A stretch of 6,729 bases of DNA, from contig CANPWI010000074.1 in assembly GCA_947584125.1 (NCBI GenBank), forward strand, positions 1 to 6,729. Reading direction: 5' to 3'. Numbering within the stretch: the stretch's first letter is position 1; every line of letters begins with the position of its first letter. A model generated the notes under the pieces. It had not been told where the DNA came from and did no database searches. It worked only from the letters and a program-made list of their open reading frames with translations. Source of the DNA: an uncultured Clostridia bacterium. GTDB lineage: Bacteria > Bacillota > Clostridia > TANB77 > CAG-508. Shown here piece by piece: positions 1-6,352 of the stretch. The translations under genes were made by a program, and so were the position numbers.

Positions 1-44
1 ATGTAATCAATTAAAAGAAAATAAAATAAATAAAGAACATATAG

Positions 45-110
45 AACTAAGTTCATTATGTATTTTTTTGATGTAAAAAATCAAAATATACAATGAGCTT
101 AGTTTTTATT
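45..110 (+). terminator. Factor-independent terminator of an upstream gene lying outside the window
   Basis: A long imperfect stem pairs 45-72 with 80-104 around a loop of about 7 bases (73-79). The outer part of the stem (AACTAAG at 45-51 with CTTAGTT at 98-104) is the best paired. A T-rich run follows directly (103-107, then more T at 109-117). The T-run lies on the right, so it acts on rightward transcription. The gene it ends must lie mostly or wholly to the left. In-frame stops at 4-6 and 12-14 are possible ends for that gene, but too little is visible to identify it. Confidence 0.7.
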
Positions 111-123
111 TATTTTTCATACA

Positions 124-270
124 TTCAAAGTTATATAATAATATTTCGTTATTTTGCGATAGCGTCGTGGGGACCGCTGAAGGCTGTTAAGCGATAGAAT
201 ATCGCTGTTACAGCGTCAGTGGGAGAGCGAATTCGTAAAATATAAGAAAGATTATTTATATAACTTTGAA
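124..270. repeat. Long foldback (inverted-repeat) element 1 with a GC-rich core
   Basis: The outer arms 124-142 and 251-270 are reverse complements apart from one extra base (core word TTCAAAGTTATATA). Complementarity continues inwards with mismatches and small gaps to a tight apex, where AGCGATA (190-196) pairs with TATCGCT (200-206) across a GAA loop. The whole of about 147 bases could therefore fold into one long hairpin. The inner part is 39 of 70 G/C at 161-230, far above the rest of the window. No protein-coding signal is convincing. By inference it is a MITE-like or palindromic intergenic repeat inserted in non-coding DNA. No clear target-site duplication was seen, and the family was not recognised. 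A structured RNA or an invertible segment are alternatives. Confidence 0.6.
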
Positions 271-284
271 AAATAGAACAATTA

Positions 285-411
285 CAATTAATGATATGTA
301 TGGTATGTTCGCTACGAATAAAACGCCTCCTTGCTGTCGGTCGCAAGGCTCCCTTCAAACTGCGCGTCGGTATTTCATCCTTCGCTTACATATCAATAAT
401 ATCATTAATTG
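285..411. repeat. Long foldback (inverted-repeat) element 2 with a GC-rich core
   Basis: Perfect 13-base arms (CAATTAATGATAT at 285-297, reverse complement at 399-411) bound this element. Weaker complementarity continues inwards: 302-323 resembles the reverse complement of 372-394. An inner stem pairs CCTTGC (329-334) with GCAAGG (343-348) around an 8-base loop. The core is 31 of 50 G/C at 321-370. The layout matches the element 14 bases to its left (AT-rich arms, GC-rich middle), but the core sequences are not obviously related. It is probably a second palindromic mobile or intergenic repeat. The right arm ends only 58 bases before the following surface-protein gene and may contribute part of its promoter. 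Confidence 0.55.
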
Positions 412-436
412 AGAAAATGAGTTATAAATTTAAAAT
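409..436 (+). promoter_or_regulatory. Possible sigma-A-type promoter for the pilin-like gene
   Basis: TTGAGA (409-414) and TAAAAT (431-436) are separated by 16 bases and resemble -35 and -10 boxes, with an A/T-rich spacer. This would start transcription around 443, leaving room for the ribosome binding site AAGGAGG at 458-464. The -35 box overlaps the last three bases of foldback element 2. In DNA this AT-rich such matches arise often by chance, so the call is tentative. A weaker alternative is TTGAAA at 266-271 with TAATGA at 289-294. Confidence 0.35.
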
Positions 437-469
437 AAGAAAGCAAATTAAATAAATAAGGAGGAAGAA

Positions 470-2203
470 ATGAAAAAGATTAAAGATAACAAAGCAATTA
501 CATTGATAGCATTAATAATTACAATAATAATTTTATTAATACTAGCAGGAGTAGCAATAAGATTTTCAATAGGAGAAAATGGAATATTTGATAAAAGCAA
601 AAAATCAGCAGAAAAATACAACGAAGAATCAGCAAGAGAAAAGCTAGAAATAGCATTATCAGACTGCTTTACAGATAAATATACTAATGAAAAGTATAAT
701 GAAAATGAATATTTAGATAGTATATTAGGAGAAAAAGGATTTGCAGTAAATGGAGATATAGTAATTGTAGACGAATATCAATTTCAAATAGATAGAAGTG
801 TACCTAAAATATTATCAAGTTTAGGAAAAGGAAAATTAAATGATGATATTCAAATAGCAGTAACACAAAATACAGCAACAGATTATACAAAATCTACATT
901 AACGGTAGAAATTACATTTGAAGGTACAATTTCGAAAATTCAAATAAATGGTGTAGATGAAACTATACCAGAAAAAGATGAAAATAATAAATATACAATA
1001 ACTAAACAAGTTACTGAAAATGGTAGTTATACAATTTTAGCAAAAGACAATGAAGATAAATACAAATTTGCAACAATAAAAGTAAGTGATTTAACAGAAA
1101 ATATGGATATATACACAGTAAAAGACTTAGAAACATTTAGAGATAATGTAAATAGTGGTAGAACTTATGGTGGAAAAACAGTTACATTAAAGGCAAATTT
1201 AAACTTAGAGCAAGTATGTAGTGAAAAATTAGGAAATTGGATACCAATAGGTAGACCTAATTTAGCTTTTTCAGGAAATTTTGAAGGAAATAATTATACA
1301 ATTAGTGGAGTTTACATTAATGATGAAAAAACTGAGATAAATGATTATGGATTATTTGGAACAGTATATAAAGGAACTATAAAGAATTTAAAAGTTAATG
1401 GAAAAATCAAAGTAATGGCAGAAAATAAAGAGAGATATAATATAGGTATACTAGTAGGATATTGCAATGGAACTATAGAAAATGTTCATATACTTGAAGG
1501 TTCTTCATTAGAAGGAAATAAACAAGTTGGAGGAATTGTTGGATGTTTGTCAGCAGAAAGTAATATTACTAACTCTTCTTGTGGAGAAGATATAAAAGGA
1601 GAAACAAGTAATGTAACTATAATAGGAGATTATAGGGTAGGAGGAATAGCAGGTTATACTGAAGGAAATATTTCATCATGCTTTAATACAGCTACTGTAA
1701 CATCAACTGGTGGACATGTAGGTGGAATAGCAGGAACAAATTATGGTGTTGGAATTTTTCTTTGCTATAATAAAGGAAATATTTCAGGAAATGGAAGAGG
1801 TGAAGCTGGATACAGTGATGCAGGAGGTATTTGTGGTAATGGTGGAAGAGTAGAGTATTGTTATAATACTGGTACTATATATGGAAAAATGGGACAAGTT
1901 GCAGGAATTAATGGGAATGCTTATAATTGTGGAAAGAATATTGTACAAAATTGTTATAATATAGGAGAAGTAACAGAGGGAACAAGTGCTCATAAAGGAG
2001 CTATAGTTGGTCAATGTTATGGGGCAGGTATTAATAATTGTTTTTGGACAAAACCTGATAAAGGAACTGATTGGGGAACAGAATCTAATTCAAATAAAAT
2101 GACAGACGAACAAATGAAAGCATATACTAATGAAAATTTTGTTATAGATGAGACTGGAAAAAATAATGGTTATCCAATATTAAAATGGGAAGTAAATAAA
2201 TAA
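470..2203 (+). CDS. Pilin-like surface protein with Ig-like segment and GLUG repeats
   Basis: This 577-residue protein is predicted to be exported and displayed on the cell surface. A short basic leader (residues 1-8) is followed by a hydrophobic helix (about 10-30, TLIALIITIIILLILAG from 11), the layout of a class III signal cut by a prepilin peptidase before Ile10. Compared with classical pilins (G at -1, E at +5), both positions are Ala here (A9, A14). Residues 36-110 form a charged, partly helical stalk, and about 125-206 look like an Ig-like beta domain. About 292-526 carry some eight GLUG-type repeats with words such as VGGIAG and NCYNxG, probably forming a beta-solenoid. The repeats are rich in Cys. 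The tail ends NNGYPILKWE, as in many GLUG proteins. No LPXTG motif is present. The start is fixed by AAGGAGG five bases upstream. The gene stands alone between a possible promoter and a terminator, with no pilus assembly genes nearby. An adhesive role is inferred, and the ligand is unknown. Confidence 0.8.
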   Translation: MKKIKDNKAITLIALIITIIILLILAGVAIRFSIGENGIFDKSKKSAEKYNEESAREKLEIALSDCFTDKYTNEKYNENEYLDSILGEKGFAVNGDIVIVDEYQFQIDRSVPKILSSLGKGKLNDDIQIAVTQNTATDYTKSTLTVEITFEGTISKIQINGVDETIPEKDENNKYTITKQVTENGSYTILAKDNEDKYKFATIKVSDLTENMDIYTVKDLETFRDNVNSGRTYGGKTVTLKANLNLEQVCSEKLGNWIPIGRPNLAFSGNFEGNNYTISGVYINDEKTEINDYGLFGTVYKGTIKNLKVNGKIKVMAENKERYNIGILVGYCNGTIENVHILEGSSLEGNKQVGGIVGCLSAESNITNSSCGEDIKGETSNVTIIGDYRVGGIAGYTEGNISSCFNTATVTSTGGHVGGIAGTNYGVGIFLCYNKGNISGNGRGEAGYSDAGGICGNGGRVEYCYNTGTIYGKMGQVAGINGNAYNCGKNIVQNCYNIGEVTEGTSAHKGAIVGQCYGAGINNCFWTKPDKGTDWGTESNSNKMTDEQMKAYTNENFVIDETGKNNGYPILKWEVNK

Positions 2204-2220
2204 TTTATAAAAGTAGTAAG

Positions 2221-2270
2221 CCTAAGATTTTCTTAAAATTTATATTTTATAGAAAATCTTAGGAATTTTT
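2221..2270 (+). terminator. Strong factor-independent terminator after the pilin-like gene
   Basis: A perfect 13-base stem (2221-2233, CCTAAGATTTTCT, with 2251-2263) encloses 17 bases that can add a further short A/T stem. AATTTTT follows at 2264-2270. It lies 17 bases after the stop codon of the surface-protein gene and separates that gene from the prmC operon. Confidence 0.88.
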
Positions 2271-2303
2271 ATATATAATAGTTTTAAATAAAGTTATAAT
2301 ATA

Positions 2304-2332
2304 TTGAAAAAAGTAATGAAATATGGTAAATT
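2304..2332 (+). promoter_or_regulatory. Possible promoter of the prmC-whiA-hemW-wecB operon
   Basis: TTGAAA (2304-2309) and TAAATT (2327-2332) are 17 bases apart. A TG at 2324-2325 one base before the -10 box gives an extended -10 form. A perfect TATAAT also lies at 2295-2300, but without a good -35 box at the right distance. Either would start transcription between the terminator at 2221-2270 and prmC. The AT-rich background makes both calls tentative. Confidence 0.4.
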
Positions 2333-2377
2333 TAAAAAAGTAGATGAAAACATAAAGATAGAAGAAAAGAGGAAAAA

Positions 2378-3220
2378 ATGACAATAAAAGAAATATTAAA
2401 AGAAAGTATTGAAAATTTAAAAAAAGAAAAAGTAGAAAATCCAGTTAATATAGCAAGAATAATATTAGCAAATACATTAAAGGTAAATAAAGAATATTTA
2501 ATTGTACATGATAATGAAGAAATTATAGATAATGTAAAAAAACAATATCAAAATGATTTAGAAAGCTTTATAAATGGAAAACCACTCCAATACATTACAA
2601 ATCATCAAGAGTTTATGCAAATGGATTTTTATGTTGATGAAAATGTTTTAATACCAAGACAAGATACAGAAATACTTGTAGAAGAGATAATAAGTATTTC
2701 AAAAAAAATAAATAAAAATATAAAAATTCTTGACTTATGTACAGGAAGTGGTTGTATAGGAATAAGTTTAGCAAAAAAAATAGAAAATGCAGAGGTTTAT
2801 GCAAGTGATATTAGTAAAAATGCTTTACAAGTTGCAATTAAAAATGCTAAAAATAATAATGTAAAAATAAATTATATAGAATCAAATTTATTTGAAAATA
2901 TAGATAATATTAAATTTGATATTATTGTATCAAATCCACCATATATAGAAAAAAATACAATACTAAACTTACCAAAAGATGTACAAAATGAACCTAAAAT
3001 TGCATTAGATGGCGGAGTAGATGGACTAGATTTTTATAGAAAAATTATAGAAGAAGCTACAAAATACTTAAAAACTGATGGATACTTATGTTTTGAAATA
3101 GGTTATAACCAAAAAGAAAGTGTTTGCAATTTACTAAAAAATAATAAAAATTATAAAGAAATATATTCAAAAAAGGATTTATTTAATAATGATAGAATAG
3201 TAATTGCAAGGTATATTTAA
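2378..3220 (+). CDS. prmC: Release factor glutamine methyltransferase PrmC
   Basis: This 280-residue cytoplasmic enzyme uses S-adenosylmethionine to methylate the glutamine of the GGQ motif in peptide-chain release factors 1 and 2, improving termination of translation. The N-terminal helical substrate-binding domain (about 1-80) contains the PLQYI signature (69-73), followed by IPRQDTE (92-98, a variant of the usual PRPDTE). The Rossmann-fold domain has the SAM-binding DLCTGSGCIG (119-128), the acidic residue of YASD (D144) and the catalytic NPPY (186-189). Length is normal for the family. The start follows an AGAGG site with a 5-base gap. It is the first gene of the run, 14 bases before whiA. 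In many Firmicutes prmC lies beside prfA, one of its substrate genes, but no prfA is present in this window. Confidence 0.95.
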   Translation: MTIKEILKESIENLKKEKVENPVNIARIILANTLKVNKEYLIVHDNEEIIDNVKKQYQNDLESFINGKPLQYITNHQEFMQMDFYVDENVLIPRQDTEILVEEIISISKKINKNIKILDLCTGSGCIGISLAKKIENAEVYASDISKNALQVAIKNAKNNNVKINYIESNLFENIDNIKFDIIVSNPPYIEKNTILNLPKDVQNEPKIALDGGVDGLDFYRKIIEEATKYLKTDGYLCFEIGYNQKESVCNLLKNNKNYKEIYSKKDLFNNDRIVIARYI

Positions 3221-3234
3221 AAGGAGAGATTAAA

Positions 3235-4074
3235 ATGTCATTTTCCTCAGAAATAAAAAAAGAATTAAGCAAAATCAATAATTTAACAAAAAAGAATTTA
3301 TTAGAAATAGAACTTATAGGATATTTAATAAGTATAAATACTATAGATGATGGAAAAATTATAAAATATTCAACTGAAAATGAGTACAATATTAACAGAC
3401 TTAACAAATTATTATTAAACCTTAATATTGAATATGATATACAAATACAAGGGAAAATTTATAGTATAGAATTTAAAAAAGAAAAATGTAAAATAAATAA
3501 AAAAGATGAATATACAGAAGATGAAGAAAAATCATTAATTAGAGGTGCATTTTTAGGAGGGGGTTCTATAAATGAACCTACAAATAATTATCATTTAGAA
3601 ATTATTTTAAAAGAAGAAAATTCAGCAAAAAATATTCAAGAAATATTAAAGAAATATAATATATCAGTAAAAAAATTTAAAAGAAAAAAAGGCTATTCTT
3701 TGTATTGCAAAGATGGAGAAGAAATATCTAAAATTTTAGCATTTATAGGAGCAAATAAAGCAGTTTTAAAGTATGAAGAAATAAGAGTTGTAAAAGAAGC
3801 TAGAAATAATATAAATAGAATAGTAAATTGTGAAACAGCAAACTTAAATAAAACAATAGATGCATCTGTAAAACAAGTAGAAGCAATAAAAAAGATAATA
3901 AATGCTAACAAATTTGAAACAATGCCAGATAATTTAAAAGAAATAGCTAATTTAAGACTAGAAAATCCAGAAGCAAGTTTAGTAGAATTGGGTAATATGC
4001 TTAAAACACCTATTGGAAAATCTGGGGTAAATCATAGATTAAAGAAAATAGAACAATTAGCAATGGAGATATAA
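3235..4074 (+). CDS. whiA: DNA-binding protein WhiA (short form)
   Basis: WhiA is a conserved Gram-positive DNA-binding protein: a sporulation regulator in Streptomyces, and linked to cell division and chromosome segregation in Bacillus. The start MSFSSEIKKELSKI is the family N-terminus. A degenerate LAGLIDADG homing-endonuclease-like domain follows, with RGAFLGGGSI at 103-112. The signature NRIVNCETANLNKT lies at 194-207, and the C-terminal helix-turn-helix (about 248-272, ending GKSGVNHRLKKI) closes the protein. At 279 residues it is shorter than the roughly 310-320 usual: the segment before RGAFLGGG is compressed, and the tail after the helix-turn-helix is missing. The Cys pair common near residue 20 is absent. 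An AAGGAGA site precedes the ATG. The stop is one base before hemW, so translation of the two is probably coupled. The usual rapZ-yvcK neighbours are not here. Confidence 0.93.
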   Translation: MSFSSEIKKELSKINNLTKKNLLEIELIGYLISINTIDDGKIIKYSTENEYNINRLNKLLLNLNIEYDIQIQGKIYSIEFKKEKCKINKKDEYTEDEEKSLIRGAFLGGGSINEPTNNYHLEIILKEENSAKNIQEILKKYNISVKKFKRKKGYSLYCKDGEEISKILAFIGANKAVLKYEEIRVVKEARNNINRIVNCETANLNKTIDASVKQVEAIKKIINANKFETMPDNLKEIANLRLENPEASLVELGNMLKTPIGKSGVNHRLKKIEQLAMEI

Positions 4075-4075
4075 T

Positions 4076-5206
4076 ATGAATAAAATAGGAATATATGTAC
4101 ATATACCATTTTGCATAAAAAAATGTGATTATTGTGATTTTATATCTTATGAAAATAAAGAAAAATATGTAGAAAAGTATGTACAAGCATTAAAAAAAGA
4201 AATTGAAATAAATAAAAAGGAAAATATAGTACAAACCATATATATTGGAGGAGGAACGCCATCTTCAATAGAGAGTATTTATATAATAGAAATATTAGAT
4301 AAAATAAAAAAAGAATTTAATGTAGATAATGAAGCAGAAATAACAATAGAAATAAATCCAGGTACAGTAAATGAACAAAAATTATACGACTATAAAAAAG
4401 CAGGGATAAATAGAATTAGTATTGGAATGCAAGCGTGTGAAGATAAAATGTTAAAAAAAATAGGTAGAATACATACTTATGAACAATTTAAAAATACATA
4501 TAATTTAGCAAGAAAAATAGGTTTTAAAAATATAAATATAGATGCAATAATTGGTCTACCTTCACAAACAATTAAGGATATAGAAAAATTAGTAGATGAA
4601 ATTATAAGTATAAATCCAGAACATATTTCTGTTTATTCACTAATATTAGAAGAAGGAACAAAACTAAAAGAAAAAGTTGATAGAAAAGAAGAAATTTTAC
4701 CAGAAGAAGAAATTGAAAGACAAATGTATTGGTATGTAAAGAAAAAGCTTGAAGAAAATAATTATATACATTATGAAATTTCTAACTTTTCAAAAAAAGG
4801 TTTTGAATCTAAACATAATTTAGATTGTTGGAATCAAGGAGAATATATTGGATTTGGAGTTTCAGCACATTCATATTATAATAGCAAAAGATATTCAAAT
4901 ATAGAAAGTATTGAAGAATATATAGAAAATATAGAAAAAAAAGAGTATAATAAAAACATAATTGTTCATGAAATACAAAAAGATGAAGAAAAAATGAAAG
5001 AATTTATGTTGCTAGGACTTAGAAAAATACAAGGTGTAAACATTTCAGATTTTAAAAATAAGTTTATAAAAAATCCAATATATGAGTTTAGAAAAGAATT
5101 AAGTAAACTAGAAAAAGAAAAATTAATTGAAATAGATGAAAATAATATAAAATTAACAAACAAAGCAATAGACTTAGCAAATATAGTATGGGAAGAATTT
5201 ATTTAA
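4076..5206 (+). CDS. hemW: Radical SAM family heme chaperone HemW
   Basis: This 376-residue protein belongs to the HemW family, long annotated as oxygen-independent coproporphyrinogen III oxidase and now regarded as a heme-binding chaperone. C13, C17 and C20 (CIKKCDYC) bind the 4Fe-4S cluster. The next motif position is Phe22 rather than the fourth Cys of true HemN, which supports HemW. GGGTPS (58-63) and NRISIGMQ (112-119) belong to the radical SAM barrel. YEISNFSKKGFESKHNL (233-249) and GFGVSAHS (259-266) are the family's C-terminal signatures, and a helical HemN-type domain (about 300-376) follows. The start is one base after the whiA stop, and its ribosome binding site GGAGA (4065-4069) lies inside whiA. 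No other heme gene is present, so whether this organism makes or uses heme is unknown. Confidence 0.93.
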   Translation: MNKIGIYVHIPFCIKKCDYCDFISYENKEKYVEKYVQALKKEIEINKKENIVQTIYIGGGTPSSIESIYIIEILDKIKKEFNVDNEAEITIEINPGTVNEQKLYDYKKAGINRISIGMQACEDKMLKKIGRIHTYEQFKNTYNLARKIGFKNINIDAIIGLPSQTIKDIEKLVDEIISINPEHISVYSLILEEGTKLKEKVDRKEEILPEEEIERQMYWYVKKKLEENNYIHYEISNFSKKGFESKHNLDCWNQGEYIGFGVSAHSYYNSKRYSNIESIEEYIENIEKKEYNKNIIVHEIQKDEEKMKEFMLLGLRKIQGVNISDFKNKFIKNPIYEFRKELSKLEKEKLIEIDENNIKLTNKAIDLANIVWEEFI

Positions 5207-5223
5207 TGAATTAGGAGAAAAAT

Positions 5224-6327
5224 ATGATAAAAGTAATGGTAATTTTTGGTACAAGGCCAGAAGCTATTAAAGTAGCACCAGTAATTAAAGAATTAGAAAA
5301 AAGAAAGGAAACACAAGCTATAGTATGTGTAACAGCTCAGCATAGGCAAATGCTTGACCAAGTATTAGAAACATTTAATATTATACCAAAGTATGATTTA
5401 GATATTATGAAAGAAGGTCAAACTTTATCAGATATTACTGTAAGAGTTCTTGAAAAAATTGAAGAAATTTTAGAAATTGAAAAGCCAGATATTATTCTTG
5501 TACATGGAGATACGACAACAACATTTGCATCAGCACTTGCAGGATTTTATCATCAAATTCCAATAGGTCATATAGAAGCGGGATTAAGAACTTATAATAA
5601 ATATTCTCCATATCCAGAAGAAATAAATAGACAAATGGTTAGTTGCTTAGCAGATATACACTTTGCTCCAACAAATAATAGTAAACAAAATTTATTAAAA
5701 GAAAGTAAAAATGAAAAAGATATTTTAGTAACAGGAAATACAGTAATAGATGCACTAAAAACAACAGTTAATAATAATTATAAAAATGAAATTTTAGATG
5801 AAATTAAACAAGAAAGAATAATTTTATTAACTGCTCATAGAAGAGAAAATCAAGGAAAACCATTAGAAAATATATTTAGAGCAGTTAAAAGAATTGCAAA
5901 TGAATATAAAGATGTCTGTGTAATTTATCCAATGCATAAAAATCCAAAAATAAGAGAAATTGCACAAACAATATTAAAAGACGAAGAAAGAATTAAACTT
6001 ATAGAACCATTGGATGTATTTGACTTTCACAATTTTATGAGCAAATCTTATTTAATATTAACAGATAGTGGAGGAATACAAGAAGAAGCACCTAGCTTAG
6101 GAAAACCTGTATTAGTTCTTAGAAATACAACCGAAAGACCAGAGGGAATTAAAGCTGGAACATTAAAATTAGTTGGAACTGATGAAGATGAAATATATAT
6201 AACAACAAAAGAATTATTAGATAATAAAAAAGAATATGAAAAAATGAGCAATGCAGAAAATCCTTATGGAGATGGATTTGCAAGTAAAAGAATAGTAGAT
6301 GAAATAATTAAAAGATTTAATATGTAA
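5224..6327 (+). CDS. wecB: UDP-N-acetylglucosamine 2-epimerase (non-hydrolysing)
   Basis: This 367-residue cytoplasmic enzyme (WecB/MnaA) interconverts UDP-GlcNAc and UDP-ManNAc. UDP-ManNAc feeds wall teichoic acid linkage units, capsules or other surface glycans. The fold is GT-B-like with two Rossmann domains. FGTRPEAIK opens the protein (8-16). HGD (94-96), HIEAG (116-120), PEEINRQM (131-138) and TAHRREN (203-209) place the expected catalytic residues at D96, E118, E132 and H205. DSGGIQEE (281-288) and ERPEG (304-308) bind the nucleotide sugar. All key residues are intact and the length is normal. The start follows TAGGAGA with a 5-base gap, 17 bases after hemW. No other glycan gene is visible, so the pathway it supplies cannot be decided. 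Confidence 0.95.
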   Translation: MIKVMVIFGTRPEAIKVAPVIKELEKRKETQAIVCVTAQHRQMLDQVLETFNIIPKYDLDIMKEGQTLSDITVRVLEKIEEILEIEKPDIILVHGDTTTTFASALAGFYHQIPIGHIEAGLRTYNKYSPYPEEINRQMVSCLADIHFAPTNNSKQNLLKESKNEKDILVTGNTVIDALKTTVNNNYKNEILDEIKQERIILLTAHRRENQGKPLENIFRAVKRIANEYKDVCVIYPMHKNPKIREIAQTILKDEERIKLIEPLDVFDFHNFMSKSYLILTDSGGIQEEAPSLGKPVLVLRNTTERPEGIKAGTLKLVGTDEDEIYITTKELLDNKKEYEKMSNAENPYGDGFASKRIVDEIIKRFNM

Positions 6328-6347
6328 AGGGGGTATTAATAGGAGGT
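6326..6347 (+). promoter_or_regulatory. Two Shine-Dalgarno-like sites before the toxin gene
   Basis: AGGAGGT (6341-6347) lies five bases before the ATG at 6353 and sets that start. A second purine-rich site, AAAGGGGGT (6326-6334), overlaps the wecB stop codon and has no start codon at a suitable distance. The strong site suggests the toxin gene is well translated from the operon message. Confidence 0.6.
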
Positions 6348-6352
6348 AATAA

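Noticed and set aside
2..76. Plus-strand frame of 24 codons open to the left edge, ending in TAA at 74-76
   Set aside because: It would run into the terminator stem and loop at 45-110. The sequence is too short and low in complexity to support a gene end.
159..236. tRNA or other known RNA gene in the GC-rich core
   Set aside because: No T-loop consensus (GGTTCGAATCC-like), no acceptor pairing of the right length and no anticodon arm were found. The pairing is that of one long hairpin.
149..358. Minus-strand open frame of 69 codons across the two foldbacks
   Set aside because: It runs through both palindromes and the spacer between them, has no ribosome binding site that I can see, and its product is Arg-rich at the GC core and Ile/Asn-rich elsewhere, as expected of translated non-coding DNA.
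124..411. Type III antitoxin (ToxI-like) repeat array or CRISPR array
   Set aside because: The region contains inverted repeats, not tandem direct repeats, and it lies nearly 6 kb from the toxin gene.
1784..2014. Minus-strand open frame opposite the GLUG repeats
   Set aside because: It is the complement of a clear coding region; its Ser/Thr/Ile-rich product reflects the repeat codons on the other strand.
2295..2300. Perfect TATAAT as the main operon promoter
   Set aside because: No acceptable -35 hexamer lies 16-18 bases upstream; the pair at 2304-2332 is better balanced, though neither is certain.
4076..5206. Annotation as coproporphyrinogen III dehydrogenase (HemN)
   Set aside because: The cluster motif is CxxxCxxC followed by D-F, lacking the fourth Cys of HemN, and the HNL and GFGVSAHS signatures fit HemW.
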